From the NCBI GenBank assembly GCA_963732585.1, contig CAVSZY010000003.1:372001-436000 (forward strand): DNA of 64,000 nucleotides, written 5' to 3'. The notes beneath the pieces are model-generated. The model saw only the letters and a program-made list of their open reading frames with translations, was not told where the DNA came from and ran no database searches. Source of the DNA: WLMZ01 sp963732585. Lineage in GTDB: Bacteria > Actinomycetota > Acidimicrobiia > Acidimicrobiales > Ilumatobacteraceae. The position numbers and the translations under genes were made by a program. Of the stretch, positions 25,496-33,463 are shown in pieces; the first letter of the stretch is position 1, and the number at the start of each line of letters is the position of its first letter.

Positions 25496-25544
25496 GGCCC
25501 GAAGTATAGGAATCAGCAGCAGCTATGAAGCGAAAGGAGTCGTG

Positions 25545-26819
25545 ATGAGCTTTGCCGAGGTGAACTTCTTTCGCGACAGCGCGATTCAGGACGATCCTTA
25601 CGAGTATTTCGACTGGGTACGGGGGCAGTCGCCGGTATGGCAGGAGCCGCACTATGGCGTCTTCATCGTCTGCGGTCATGCCGAGGCGATGGCCATGTAC
25701 AGCGATCCGGCTACCTTCCCGGAACACGACGCGGCCTCCGGAACCTTTTCCTCGTGCAACGTCGTCAGCGGCCCGTTCCTCAAATTCTCCGAGCCGATGA
25801 TCGGCGACGACATCACCGAGGTGATCAAGCGTTGCCGCGAGGAATTGCCCTTCAGCGACCAATTGCCGTCGTTCGATCCGCCGAACCATACCGCGCATCG
25901 CCACCTGCTGATGCGCCTGATCACGCCGAAGGGCCTCAAGGACAACGAGGACTTCATGTGGCGCTATGCCGATCAATTGATCGACCGGGTGCACGCCAAT
26001 GGTGCGATGGAGGTGGTTGGCGATTTCGCCGAACCGTTCACGCTGACGGTTGTCGCCGACCTCGAAGGCGTGCCAGAAGCGGATCACGAACTGTTCCGCG
26101 CCCGGCTGTCGACGGTCCACCAAGAGGTCAAGCACAAGCCGTTGGAATTCCTCTACGAGCGGTTCAGCGAATACATCGAAGATCGCCGCCGCGAGCCGCG
26201 CGACGATGTGCTCAGCGGCCTGGCCAACGCCAGCTTTCCCGACGGTTCGATACCAGCGGTCAGCGACGCTGCGTTGCTCGCCGCCAACCTCTTCGCCGGT
26301 GGCCAGGAAACGACGGTGCGGTTGTTGACCTTCGCGCTGCGCATGCTCGGCGAACGGGCGGACCTGCAGCAGGCGATCCGCGACGACCGTGGCAAGATTG
26401 CCAACTTCATCGAGGAAACGCTGCGCCTGGAAAGCCCGTTGCGTGCCCAATTCCGCATGACCAGGGTGGCGACGACGCTCGGCGGGGTCGACATGCCCGC
26501 CGGTGCCACGGTGATGTTGGCCCCGGGGATGTGTAACCGCGATCCGCGCCTGTTCGCCAATCCCCACGAGTTCGATCTCGATCGCGCCAATGCCAGGCAA
26601 CACATCGCCTTCGGGCATGGAATTCACACCTGCGCTGGTGCCCCGCTCGCTCGGGCCGAGGGCCGGGTGACGATCAACCGCCTGCTCGACCGCATGGCCG
26701 ACATCCGCATTTGCGAGGCCGAACACGGACCGGCCAACGCCCGCCGGTACCAGTATTTGCCGACGTATTTCTTGCGCGGGCTGCAGCGCCTGCACGTCGA
26801 ATTCGATCCCATCGGCTGA
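25545..26819 (+). CDS. Cytochrome P450
   Basis: A 424-residue soluble bacterial P450. The I-helix oxygen-activation motif AGGQETT is at 251-257, with Glu in place of the usual Asp. The K-helix is ETLR at 291-294, and the heme-binding loop FGHGIHTCAGAPLA has Cys363 as iron ligand. ATG 25545 follows AAAGGAG. The substrate is unknown; the neighbouring KstD-like flavoprotein, SDR and decarboxylase-like genes suggest oxidation of an alicyclic or steroid-like compound. It is divergent from its likely ferredoxin partner. No dedicated ferredoxin reductase is in the window. Confidence 0.93.
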   Translation: MSFAEVNFFRDSAIQDDPYEYFDWVRGQSPVWQEPHYGVFIVCGHAEAMAMYSDPATFPEHDAASGTFSSCNVVSGPFLKFSEPMIGDDITEVIKRCREELPFSDQLPSFDPPNHTAHRHLLMRLITPKGLKDNEDFMWRYADQLIDRVHANGAMEVVGDFAEPFTLTVVADLEGVPEADHELFRARLSTVHQEVKHKPLEFLYERFSEYIEDRRREPRDDVLSGLANASFPDGSIPAVSDAALLAANLFAGGQETTVRLLTFALRMLGERADLQQAIRDDRGKIANFIEETLRLESPLRAQFRMTRVATTLGGVDMPAGATVMLAPGMCNRDPRLFANPHEFDLDRANARQHIAFGHGIHTCAGAPLARAEGRVTINRLLDRMADIRICEAEHGPANARRYQYLPTYFLRGLQRLHVEFDPIG

Positions 26820-26838
26820 CGTCGCCAGGGAGCGACAC

Positions 26839-27651
26839 CTACTGCTGCGGATCTCGTTGCTGAGCTGCGCTCGACATGATCAACTTGGTCTGCGCCAGCG
26901 AGGCTCCAGCGGTCGCCCCGCCGTCGATCGGCAGGATGATGCCGGTGACCTGTGCGGCGCGCTCGCTGGAGAGAAAGGCCACCGCGTTGGCGACATCGCT
27001 GGGCAACGCCTCACGCTGCAGCGGTTGCATGTACTTGAGCACTGGACCCATGTCGTAATTGGTGATCCCGGTGCGTATATGCGCCGGGGCGAGACAGTTA
27101 ACCCGGATCCCGTAGGGGGCAAGATCGATGGCCATGCATTTGGTGGCGTGGGCGATCGCCGCTTTCGACGATCGGTAGGCGATCATCCCGGCTCCGGCGT
27201 TGAGCGCAGCGATCGAGGCGTTGTTGACGATCGAACCGCCACCGTTGGCCTTCATGTAGCGCGCCGCGCGTTGCGTGCCGATGATCACGCCGTACAGGTT
27301 GACATTGAGGATGCGGTTGAAGTCTTCGAGATCATCGGACAAAAAGCCCTTGACGGCGCTGCCGATACCGGCGTTGTTGAACATGATGTGCAGCCCGCCA
27401 AAGTGTTCGACGGCGACATCGACCAATGCCTGGACCTGATCGGCATCGCTGACATCGACAGTTTGGAAAAGGGCGCCAGGGCCGAGATCGCTGACGACCT
27501 GTCGGCCGCGTTCGGGATCGATGTCGGCGACGACCACGCGGGCACCGAGCGAAACGAGCAGTTCGGCCGTCGCCTGGCCGATCCCGCCTGCACCGCCGGT
27601 GACGATGGCTACCTTGCCGCTGAGCTCGCCGTCTGATCCCGAGCTGCTCAT
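26839..27651 (-). CDS. Short-chain dehydrogenase/reductase (SDR)
   Basis: A 270-residue classical SDR. The cofactor motif is VTGGAGGIGQATAELL and VVVADIDPERGRQ ends strand 2, with the Asp favouring NAD(H). NNAG lies near residue 98. The catalytic Ser region NNASIAALNAG is followed by AYRSSKAAI (Tyr-x3-Lys). It oxidises a secondary alcohol or reduces a ketone. It is convergent with the P450 (20 bp apart, with only a 5-bp GTCGC/GCGAC hairpin between) and divergent from a carboxymuconolactone-decarboxylase-like gene. Confidence 0.9.
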   Translation of the reverse strand: MSSSGSDGELSGKVAIVTGGAGGIGQATAELLVSLGARVVVADIDPERGRQVVSDLGPGALFQTVDVSDADQVQALVDVAVEHFGGLHIMFNNAGIGSAVKGFLSDDLEDFNRILNVNLYGVIIGTQRAARYMKANGGGSIVNNASIAALNAGAGMIAYRSSKAAIAHATKCMAIDLAPYGIRVNCLAPAHIRTGITNYDMGPVLKYMQPLQREALPSDVANAVAFLSSERAAQVTGIILPIDGGATAGASLAQTKLIMSSAAQQRDPQQ

Positions 27652-27666
27652 TGACGTATCTTAGGC

Positions 27667-27676
27667 CGTACGTACG
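27667..27676. promoter_or_regulatory. Palindrome CGTACGTACG between divergent SDR and decarboxylase-like genes
   Basis: A perfect 10-bp palindrome lies in the 49-bp interval between the SDR start (27651) and the GTG start at 27701. TACGTACG-type palindromes are common TetR-family operators in actinobacteria, and a TetR gene lies 1.3 kb downstream at 28977. Regulation of both divergent genes is inferred from position only. Confidence 0.45.
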
Positions 27677-27700
27677 ACCTCGTAGTACCGGAGCCTCCTC

Positions 27701-28102
27701 GTGGAACAGCCATCGTCACAACAACCCAACCCGCTCGAGTCGGCTCGCGCTTTGCGTCGCGCAATGCTCGGCGATGACTACGTCGATAGCCAGACCGCTG
27801 AGCCCAATCCGACACTGCGCGAATTTCAGGATTACGTCACTTCGACCGCTTGGGGCGTATGGACCCGCGGTGGCCCGTTGAGCACTCGTGATCGAAGCCT
27901 GCTGGTGTTGGCGATGACCGCCGCGCTCGGTCGCATGGAGGAATTCAAACTCCATGCCAGCGCTCGGGAACGCACCGGCGTCAGCGACGACGAACTCGAT
28001 GAACTGCTCTTCCAGATAGCAGCCTACTGCGGGGTGCCCGCGGGCATCTCCGCCAAACGGGCGCTGCTCGAGGTGCGCTCAGCACAGGCCAGCGGCGCAT
28101 GA
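27701..28102 (+). CDS. Carboxymuconolactone decarboxylase family protein (PcaC-like)
   Basis: A 133-residue all-helical AhpD/CMD-fold protein. The C-terminal half, LSTRDRSLLVLAMTAALGRMEEFKLHASARERTGV..LDELLFQIAAYCGVPAGISA, follows PcaC closely, including the conserved Glu/His pair (EEFKLH). There is no CxxC, so it is not a peroxidase-type AhpD. It may decarboxylate or isomerise a lactone or beta-keto acid. GTG 27701 is the first start after the promoter palindrome. Its stop overlaps the next gene by 4 bp (ATGA). Confidence 0.85.
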   Translation: MEQPSSQQPNPLESARALRRAMLGDDYVDSQTAEPNPTLREFQDYVTSTAWGVWTRGGPLSTRDRSLLVLAMTAALGRMEEFKLHASARERTGVSDDELDELLFQIAAYCGVPAGISAKRALLEVRSAQASGA

Positions 28103-28956
28103 TCGTCGGCTTCATCGGGCTCGGCAACATGGGCAGCGTGCTCGCCGCCAACCTCGTTGCGCGGGGCCACGACATGGTCGTCTTCGACGTCGCCGGTGCC
28201 GAGCGGGCACCGATGGAGGCAACCTTTGCCGACGGCGTCGACGCCGTCGGAGGCGAAGCCGACATCGTCGTGCTCAGCCTGCCCGACGGTGCCGCCTCGC
28301 GTGCCGTCGTCGAGCGATTGGCGGAATGTGCCCAACGACGGGTGGCGCACATCATCGACACCTCGACGATCGGGCCGGATGCCGCCGCAGCCAACGAGGC
28401 GCGTCTCAACGGCGTCGGCGTGGCCTACATCGACGCCCCAGTCTCGGGCGGCATCGCCGGCGCCCGAGCGCGCACCCTGTCGATCATGGTCGCTGGCGAA
28501 GCGTCGGCCTGTGAGGTCGTCGAGCCAGTGCTCGCCGACATGAGCGAGCAGCGCCGCCGGGTGGGAGAGCGGGCTGGTATGGCCCAAGCGCTGAAGCTGT
28601 TGAACAACTTTCTGTCGGCAACGGCATTGGCGGCGACCAGTGAAGCGATCGCCTTTGGGCTGTCGGCTGGGCTGGATATGGCGACGATGCTCGAAGTGCT
28701 CAACGCCTCCAGCGGGCGCAATATGGCCACCGTCGACAAGTTCCCCAATCACGTGCTGACCGGCACTTATGCCTCCGGGTTCGCCGCCGCCTTGATGCAC
28801 AAAGACGTCGGTCTCTATCGCGCCGCGGTCGGTGCGGCGGAGACGCCCGCCGCTGTCGCCGAGATCATCGGGCAGATCTGGGAGCGCTTCGTCGCCGCCG
28901 AACCCGGCGCCGACTTCACTCGAATCTTTCCGTTTGTCGAGGGTCTAGGCACCTGA
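28099..28956 (+). CDS. NAD(P)-dependent beta-hydroxyacid dehydrogenase (3-hydroxyisobutyrate dehydrogenase family)
   Basis: A 285-residue protein. The N-terminal Rossmann motif is VGFIGLGNMGSVLAANL. IDTSTIGPDAA and IDAPVSGGIAGARARTLSIMVAG form the substrate-binding signature, and LKLLNNFLSATALAATSEAI contains the catalytic Lys. FALMHKDVGLY-type C-terminal residues (AALMHKDVGLYRAA) are kept. It oxidises a beta-hydroxy acid or reduces the semialdehyde. It is translationally coupled to the PcaC-like gene by ATGA, and a TetR gene follows 20 bp later. Confidence 0.9.
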   Translation: MIVGFIGLGNMGSVLAANLVARGHDMVVFDVAGAERAPMEATFADGVDAVGGEADIVVLSLPDGAASRAVVERLAECAQRRVAHIIDTSTIGPDAAAANEARLNGVGVAYIDAPVSGGIAGARARTLSIMVAGEASACEVVEPVLADMSEQRRRVGERAGMAQALKLLNNFLSATALAATSEAIAFGLSAGLDMATMLEVLNASSGRNMATVDKFPNHVLTGTYASGFAAALMHKDVGLYRAAVGAAETPAAVAEIIGQIWERFVAAEPGADFTRIFPFVEGLGT

Positions 28957-28976
28957 GCGACGTTAGCTTGCGCACG

Positions 28977-29666
28977 ATGACACCGATTGAGACGAGGCTC
29001 GGCGCTGTACCCGCATCACGGGCGATGGGTCGCCCATCGCTGATCTCGCGTGCCGATGTGGTCCGTGTCGCCGAGGCCATGCAACCAGAGGATGTCAGTG
29101 TCAGCGCTGTCGCCCACGAACTTGGGGTAAGTCGAGCAGCTGTCTATCGTTACGTCTCCGGTTCAGACGAACTTCGTCGTCTCTCGGTTCGAGCGAACGT
29201 CAGCGACGCGAATTTCGCCAGCGAGGGCATCGAGGACTGGCGGGAGTGGCTGTTCGCCTTCGCTGTCGGCTTGCGTGCTTGGCGCTTCGACAATCCGCAC
29301 GCCAAGATCGAGCAGGATCTCTCCCCGAGGTATCTCGAGGAGGGCGGCATCCCCGTCGAGATCGAGCGTGGCCTCGGCCTGCTTGTCGATGCCGGGTTCG
29401 ACTTTGAGCATGCCGCGGCGGCAGCCCACTTCATCTCCGGCATCGTCTGGTCAAATACAGCGGACGAGTTGATGGCGAGAGCAGATCCCGAGGGCCTCCA
29501 TCCGCTCATCGTCCGTGACGATCAGAAGTTTTCTGCGGATGGCCGACTGCCGAGGACACTCGGCATGCACGGTGTCTTCGCCGACCCGCAGGCGCGTTTC
29601 GAGCGCGAGATCCGCTGGGCTATTCGGGGCATCGAACGCGACCTGCCGCACAACGGCATCGGCTAG
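28977..29666 (+). CDS. TetR-family transcriptional regulator
   Basis: About 229 residues. The N-terminal helix-turn-helix is MGRPSLISRADVVRVAEAM..VSVSAVAHELGVSRAAVYRYVSGSDELRRL; the C-terminal region is the helical ligand domain with TetR_C-like HFISGIVWS. Start 28977 is the first ATG; 29025 (at MGRPS) would give a 213-residue protein with the usual short N-terminus. It is last in the decarboxylase-dehydrogenase cluster. It could bind the palindrome at 27667 or the 19-bp inverted repeat at 29683, both unproven. Confidence 0.88.
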   Translation: MTPIETRLGAVPASRAMGRPSLISRADVVRVAEAMQPEDVSVSAVAHELGVSRAAVYRYVSGSDELRRLSVRANVSDANFASEGIEDWREWLFAFAVGLRAWRFDNPHAKIEQDLSPRYLEEGGIPVEIERGLGLLVDAGFDFEHAAAAAHFISGIVWSNTADELMARADPEGLHPLIVRDDQKFSADGRLPRTLGMHGVFADPQARFEREIRWAIRGIERDLPHNGIG

Positions 29667-29682
29667 GGCATCGCAACACCCG

Positions 29683-29701
29683 ATGAGAATGTAATTCTCA
29701 T
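29683..29701. promoter_or_regulatory. Perfect inverted repeat ATGAGAAT-GTA-ATTCTCAT
   Basis: Eight-base arms with a 3-nt spacer, 17 bp after the TetR stop and ~120 bp upstream of the transporter lipoprotein gene. The AT-rich symmetrical arms and lack of a GC stem make it a better operator than terminator. An isolated ATGAGAAT half-site also occurs near 43149, upstream of the aldehyde dehydrogenase. Confidence 0.55.
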
Positions 29702-29754
29702 TTCCAGAAATGCTATTGCCCTCGGCAACTTTGTGACGTATGTTAGTAAGTCAT

Positions 29755-29772
29755 CGAGCCCTTGCGGGCTCG
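29755..29772 (+). promoter_or_regulatory. Leader hairpin upstream of the transporter operon
   Basis: CGAGCCC-TTGC-GGGCTCG forms a perfect 7-bp stem with a 4-nt loop, about 50 bp before the lipoprotein start. It may be a 5'-UTR stabilising hairpin or attenuator; there is no adjacent T-tract. The 154-bp interval 29667-29820 otherwise holds only the operator-like repeat at 29683. Confidence 0.45.
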
Positions 29773-29820
29773 GTGAGATTCGGTGTGGCATGGGGCCACG
29801 CCGCCCACAGATCCGGGGGG

Positions 29821-31272
29821 ATGCACATGTTCGCTCTACGACGGCCACGATCGGCCGCAAGGAGTCTCGCAGCGTTGACGGCAGTTGGACTTGCCCTGTC
29901 TGCCTGCTCAACGACCAAAGACGAGGCCGGCGCACCAACGGTGGCGCAAGTGGCCACAGTGGCGCCACCGGCGTCCGAACCGCCAACGCCAACCGAGCCC
30001 GCCGACAGCGTCGTCGAGACGACGGAGACGGTGACGGTGGAAACCGACCCGGTGCCAGCCACCGAGCCGCCGCCGAGCACCGTTGCAGCGATCGTCGATC
30101 CGCGCGCACCTGGCGTCACCGATGACAAGATCATGGTCGGCGTCACCTATCCATTTCTCAGTGAGGGTTTGCGCTCGATCCTCGGCATCGCCGATCACGG
30201 TTCCTACGAGGAGGCCTACGGTGCCGAGTTCGACGCGATCAACGCCGCCGGAGGCATCCACGGACGGATGATCGAGGCGACCATCATCGGCATTGATCCT
30301 CAGGCCGAGGAGGCGGCACCGGCCGCGTGCACCGCGCTCACCGAAGACTCACCGACGTTCGTCTCTCTCGGCTTCTTCAACGGCGACGACATGCTCTGCC
30401 ACATCGATCTTCACGAGTCGATGGTCATCGGCGGCGAGATCACGGCGGCGCGCCTAGCGCAGGCCAAGGCGCCGTGGTTCAGCATCGGTCAGAGCTCCGA
30501 CCTGACTGGCGATGCAATTGCTGGACTCGCCGGGTCCGGCGAACTGAGCGCCGACAAGCTCGCGGTCGTCGGCTCGGTCGGCGACGAGGCGGTGTTCGAT
30601 TCGCTGATCGAACCGATTTTCGAGGCCAACGGGATCGCACCGAGCGTCGTGGCCTACATCGACACCAACCTGCCTGATTCGAACGCCGTCTTCGACAACG
30701 CCGAGACCATCGCCGAGCGCTTTAGCGCCGAGGGTGCCGAGCAGGTGCTGGTGCTCGGCAATGCCGGGCTGTTCTTCGGTACGGCACTGGCCCGCACCGA
30801 GTATCGCCCGCAGTTGATCTTCTCCGACCAAAACGCCGCCCGGGGATACGCCACAGGAGAAGGCAACGACGTTTCTCTGCTCGACGGTGCGCTGACCGCT
30901 GGCGGCTACGACAACAGCGACACGTTCCTGACCATCGGCGGGGCCACCGCCGAGTGCGTCGCTCGGCAACAGGCGATCGGTCGTGTCCTCAAGCATGCCA
31001 GTGATCGTGCTGACGATGAAGCGTCGCTGCAGACGTCGTCGTTCGAAGCCTGCCGCCATGTGGCGTTGCTGGCCGCGATTCTCGATGCAGCCGGTCCCGA
31101 GCTCAATTACGGAACCTTTGCCACTGCCGGACAGTCGCTTGGTGAGATCGACATGCCAGGTTATCCGCAGGCCTGGTTCTATGGCCCAGGGTCATCAAAT
31201 GACGGCGACCCGCCGGTGTTCCTGTACGACTGGGACGCAGCCGCTGCCGAGTTCATCGTCCGTGAAGGCTGA
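29821..31272 (+). CDS. ABC transporter substrate-binding lipoprotein (Peripla_BP_6-like)
   Basis: A 483-residue exported lipoprotein. The signal peptide has the lipobox LSACS (lipidated Cys near residue 30). A ~65-residue Thr/Pro/Glu/Val-rich linker follows, likely spanning the cell wall. The type I binding-protein fold (APGVTDDKIMVGVTYPF..FDAINAAGGIHGRMIEATI..) resembles LivJ/amide-binding proteins. ATG 29821 with GGGGGG upstream is the natural start; an earlier in-frame start would precede the signal peptide by 27 residues. It feeds the fused permease/ATPase proteins encoded next; the GTG of the next gene lies inside its 3' end. Ligand unknown. Confidence 0.88.
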   Translation: MHMFALRRPRSAARSLAALTAVGLALSACSTTKDEAGAPTVAQVATVAPPASEPPTPTEPADSVVETTETVTVETDPVPATEPPPSTVAAIVDPRAPGVTDDKIMVGVTYPFLSEGLRSILGIADHGSYEEAYGAEFDAINAAGGIHGRMIEATIIGIDPQAEEAAPAACTALTEDSPTFVSLGFFNGDDMLCHIDLHESMVIGGEITAARLAQAKAPWFSIGQSSDLTGDAIAGLAGSGELSADKLAVVGSVGDEAVFDSLIEPIFEANGIAPSVVAYIDTNLPDSNAVFDNAETIAERFSAEGAEQVLVLGNAGLFFGTALARTEYRPQLIFSDQNAARGYATGEGNDVSLLDGALTAGGYDNSDTFLTIGGATAECVARQQAIGRVLKHASDRADDEASLQTSSFEACRHVALLAAILDAAGPELNYGTFATAGQSLGEIDMPGYPQAWFYGPGSSNDGDPPVFLYDWDAAAAEFIVREG

Positions 31273-33463
31273 CGACGCCGATTCCATCGACGATCGCCCC
31301 GGCGCGCTCGCCGGGGCGATCCTCGATCTCGAACAGCAGCGTCACAGCGACGTTGATGCTGCTGTCGAGCCAGCGATCGAGACGCTGCAGGGCGTCGGCG
31401 AGAAACCGTCGCTCGCTGATGCCTTTCGCAGCGGTGGCAAGCTGACGTTCTTCACGCTCGCAGGGTTGTCGCTGCTCGACAATTTGGAGACTGCGACGTT
31501 GGGCACGTTGGCACCGGAGATACGTGACACCTTAGGTGTCTCCGATGGTGCCATCGTCTTCATCAGCGCGGCGTCTGGCGCATTCTTGATGTTGGGCGCG
31601 ATGCCGATGGGGTGGATGGCCGATCGCTTTCGACGTAGCCGCATTATCGCCTTCGCCACCCTGATCTTTGCTGCCATGGTCGCCCTCTCGGGATTGGCGG
31701 TCAACGCCTTGATGTTGTTTTTCGCCCGACTCGGCGTCGGTATCGCCAAGTCGAACGAATTCGCTGTGCACGGTCCGCTGCTGGCCGACCAATACCCGAT
31801 CGGCACGCGTGGCCGTGTCGGTTCGACGCTCTCGCTCGCCAGCCGCGGAGCTGCGACGCTGAGCCCTTTGCTCGTCGGCGGGCTGGCCGCAGCCTTGGGT
31901 GGCGGCGACTCGTGGCGTTGGGTTTTCGTCATCCTCGCTCTCCCGGTGGTGGTCGCCTCGTTCTTCGCCTTCCGGCTTCCCGAGCCGCCGCGCGGGCAGA
32001 ACGAAAAGCTCGCCGTGATCGGCGAGGTAATCGAGGACGAGGATCCGTTGCCGATCTCGTTGGAGGCGGCATTCTCCCGGCTGCGACAAATCCGCACCCT
32101 GCGCAGCGTGATTCTGGCGTTCGCCGCGTTGGGCTTCGGATTGTTCACCGTGCCGATTCTGGGCAACTTGTTCCTCGAGGATGAGTACCAACTGGGTACG
32201 TTCGGACGCGGTCTGGCATCGAGCGTCAGCGGTATCTTCGTCTTGATTGCGATCCCGTTCGCCGGACGACTTTACGATCGCATGTACACCGAAGATCCCG
32301 CCAAGGCGCTGCGCCTGGTCGGCTATTTGGTGTTGCCTTCTGCGCTGTTGACGCCGCTGCAATTCTTTATGCCCAATGCCGTGCTGTTCACGATCTTTGG
32401 CATCCCGGGTGCGGTGTTGATGTCCTGCGCCTTTGTGATGGTTGGTCCGATCATGTCGTCGATCGTGCCGTATCGTCTGCGCGGCATCGGCACTGCCTAC
32501 GGATCGCTGTACATCTTCCTCATCGGCGCCACCGGCGGTGCGGTGCTCGCTGCGGCGTTCACCAACGCCTCGGGTCCGCGCACCGCCGTGCTGTTAATTG
32601 CCGTGCCCTCGACGATGATTGGCGGGATCATGATCATCCGCGGTGCGTCGTTCATTCGCAACGATCTGGCCTTGGTCGCGTCGGAATTACACGAGGAATT
32701 CGACGAGCATCAACGTCGTTCGGCGGACCTCGGGTCGCTGCCAGCGTTGCAGGTGCAACACATCGACTTCGCCTACGGCGAGGTGCAGATTCTTTTCGAC
32801 GTCAGTTTCGAGGTTCGTCAAGGCGAGGTCTTGGCGTTGCTCGGCACCAATGGTGCCGGGAAGTCGACGATTCTGCGCGTGATCGCCGGTCTCGGCACGC
32901 CAGCACGCGGTGTTGTGCGCTTTGCGGGCCGGGGGATTACCTACGTCTCGCCAGAGATGAGAACACGCTTGGGTATTCGCATGTTGCCCGGCGGCAAAGG
33001 TGTCTTTCCCGATCTGACAGTCCACGAGAACATCGAGATCGCGGCGTTCAACCACCGCGCCGATCGGGCCGATATGCGCACGCGGATGGACGAGGCGTTG
33101 GCGCTGTTTCCCGAGCTCATCGAGCGCCGTGATCAGCTGGCCTCCACGTTGTCGGGCGGCCAGCAACAGCTGCTGGCATTGGCTCGCGTGCTCACCGACC
33201 GGCCGTCGGTGTTGATCATCGATGAGCTTTCCCTCGGTTTGGCACCTGTGATGGTCGAGCGAATGGTCGGCATCGTGCGCGACTTGAAAGCCAAAGGGAT
33301 CACGATCATCGTCGTCGAGCAGTCGCTCAACGTCGCCTCGGCATTTGCCGATCGAGCCGTGTTCCTAGAGAAGGGCCATGTGCGTTTCGAAGGCCAGATG
33401 TCGACGCTCGTCGAACGCGATGACCTGGCCCGCGCCGTCTTTCTGGGGAGCGAGGGCGGCTGA
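31262..33463 (+). CDS. Fusion of an MFS permease with a LivF-type ABC ATPase
   Basis: A 733-residue protein. Residues ~55-470 form a 12-helix MFS permease with FFTLAGLSLLDNLETATLGTL and the A-like loop GWMADRFRRSRI between helices 2 and 3. Residues ~495-733 form a complete ABC ATPase: Walker A LLGTNGAGKSTIL, the Q-loop/LivF-like RLGIRMLPGGKGVFPDLTV, signature TLSGGQQQLLALARVL, Walker B VLIIDELSLGLAP, and the H-loop region replaced by VVEQS. It most resembles LivF of branched-chain amino-acid importers. GTG 31262 overlaps the lipoprotein gene by 11 bp; the stop shares an A with the next start (TGATG). An MFS domain inside a Liv operon is unusual. Confidence 0.88.
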   Translation: MKADDADSIDDRPGALAGAILDLEQQRHSDVDAAVEPAIETLQGVGEKPSLADAFRSGGKLTFFTLAGLSLLDNLETATLGTLAPEIRDTLGVSDGAIVFISAASGAFLMLGAMPMGWMADRFRRSRIIAFATLIFAAMVALSGLAVNALMLFFARLGVGIAKSNEFAVHGPLLADQYPIGTRGRVGSTLSLASRGAATLSPLLVGGLAAALGGGDSWRWVFVILALPVVVASFFAFRLPEPPRGQNEKLAVIGEVIEDEDPLPISLEAAFSRLRQIRTLRSVILAFAALGFGLFTVPILGNLFLEDEYQLGTFGRGLASSVSGIFVLIAIPFAGRLYDRMYTEDPAKALRLVGYLVLPSALLTPLQFFMPNAVLFTIFGIPGAVLMSCAFVMVGPIMSSIVPYRLRGIGTAYGSLYIFLIGATGGAVLAAAFTNASGPRTAVLLIAVPSTMIGGIMIIRGASFIRNDLALVASELHEEFDEHQRRSADLGSLPALQVQHIDFAYGEVQILFDVSFEVRQGEVLALLGTNGAGKSTILRVIAGLGTPARGVVRFAGRGITYVSPEMRTRLGIRMLPGGKGVFPDLTVHENIEIAAFNHRADRADMRTRMDEALALFPELIERRDQLASTLSGGQQQLLALARVLTDRPSVLIIDELSLGLAPVMVERMVGIVRDLKAKGITIIVVEQSLNVASAFADRAVFLEKGHVRFEGQMSTLVERDDLARAVFLGSEGG

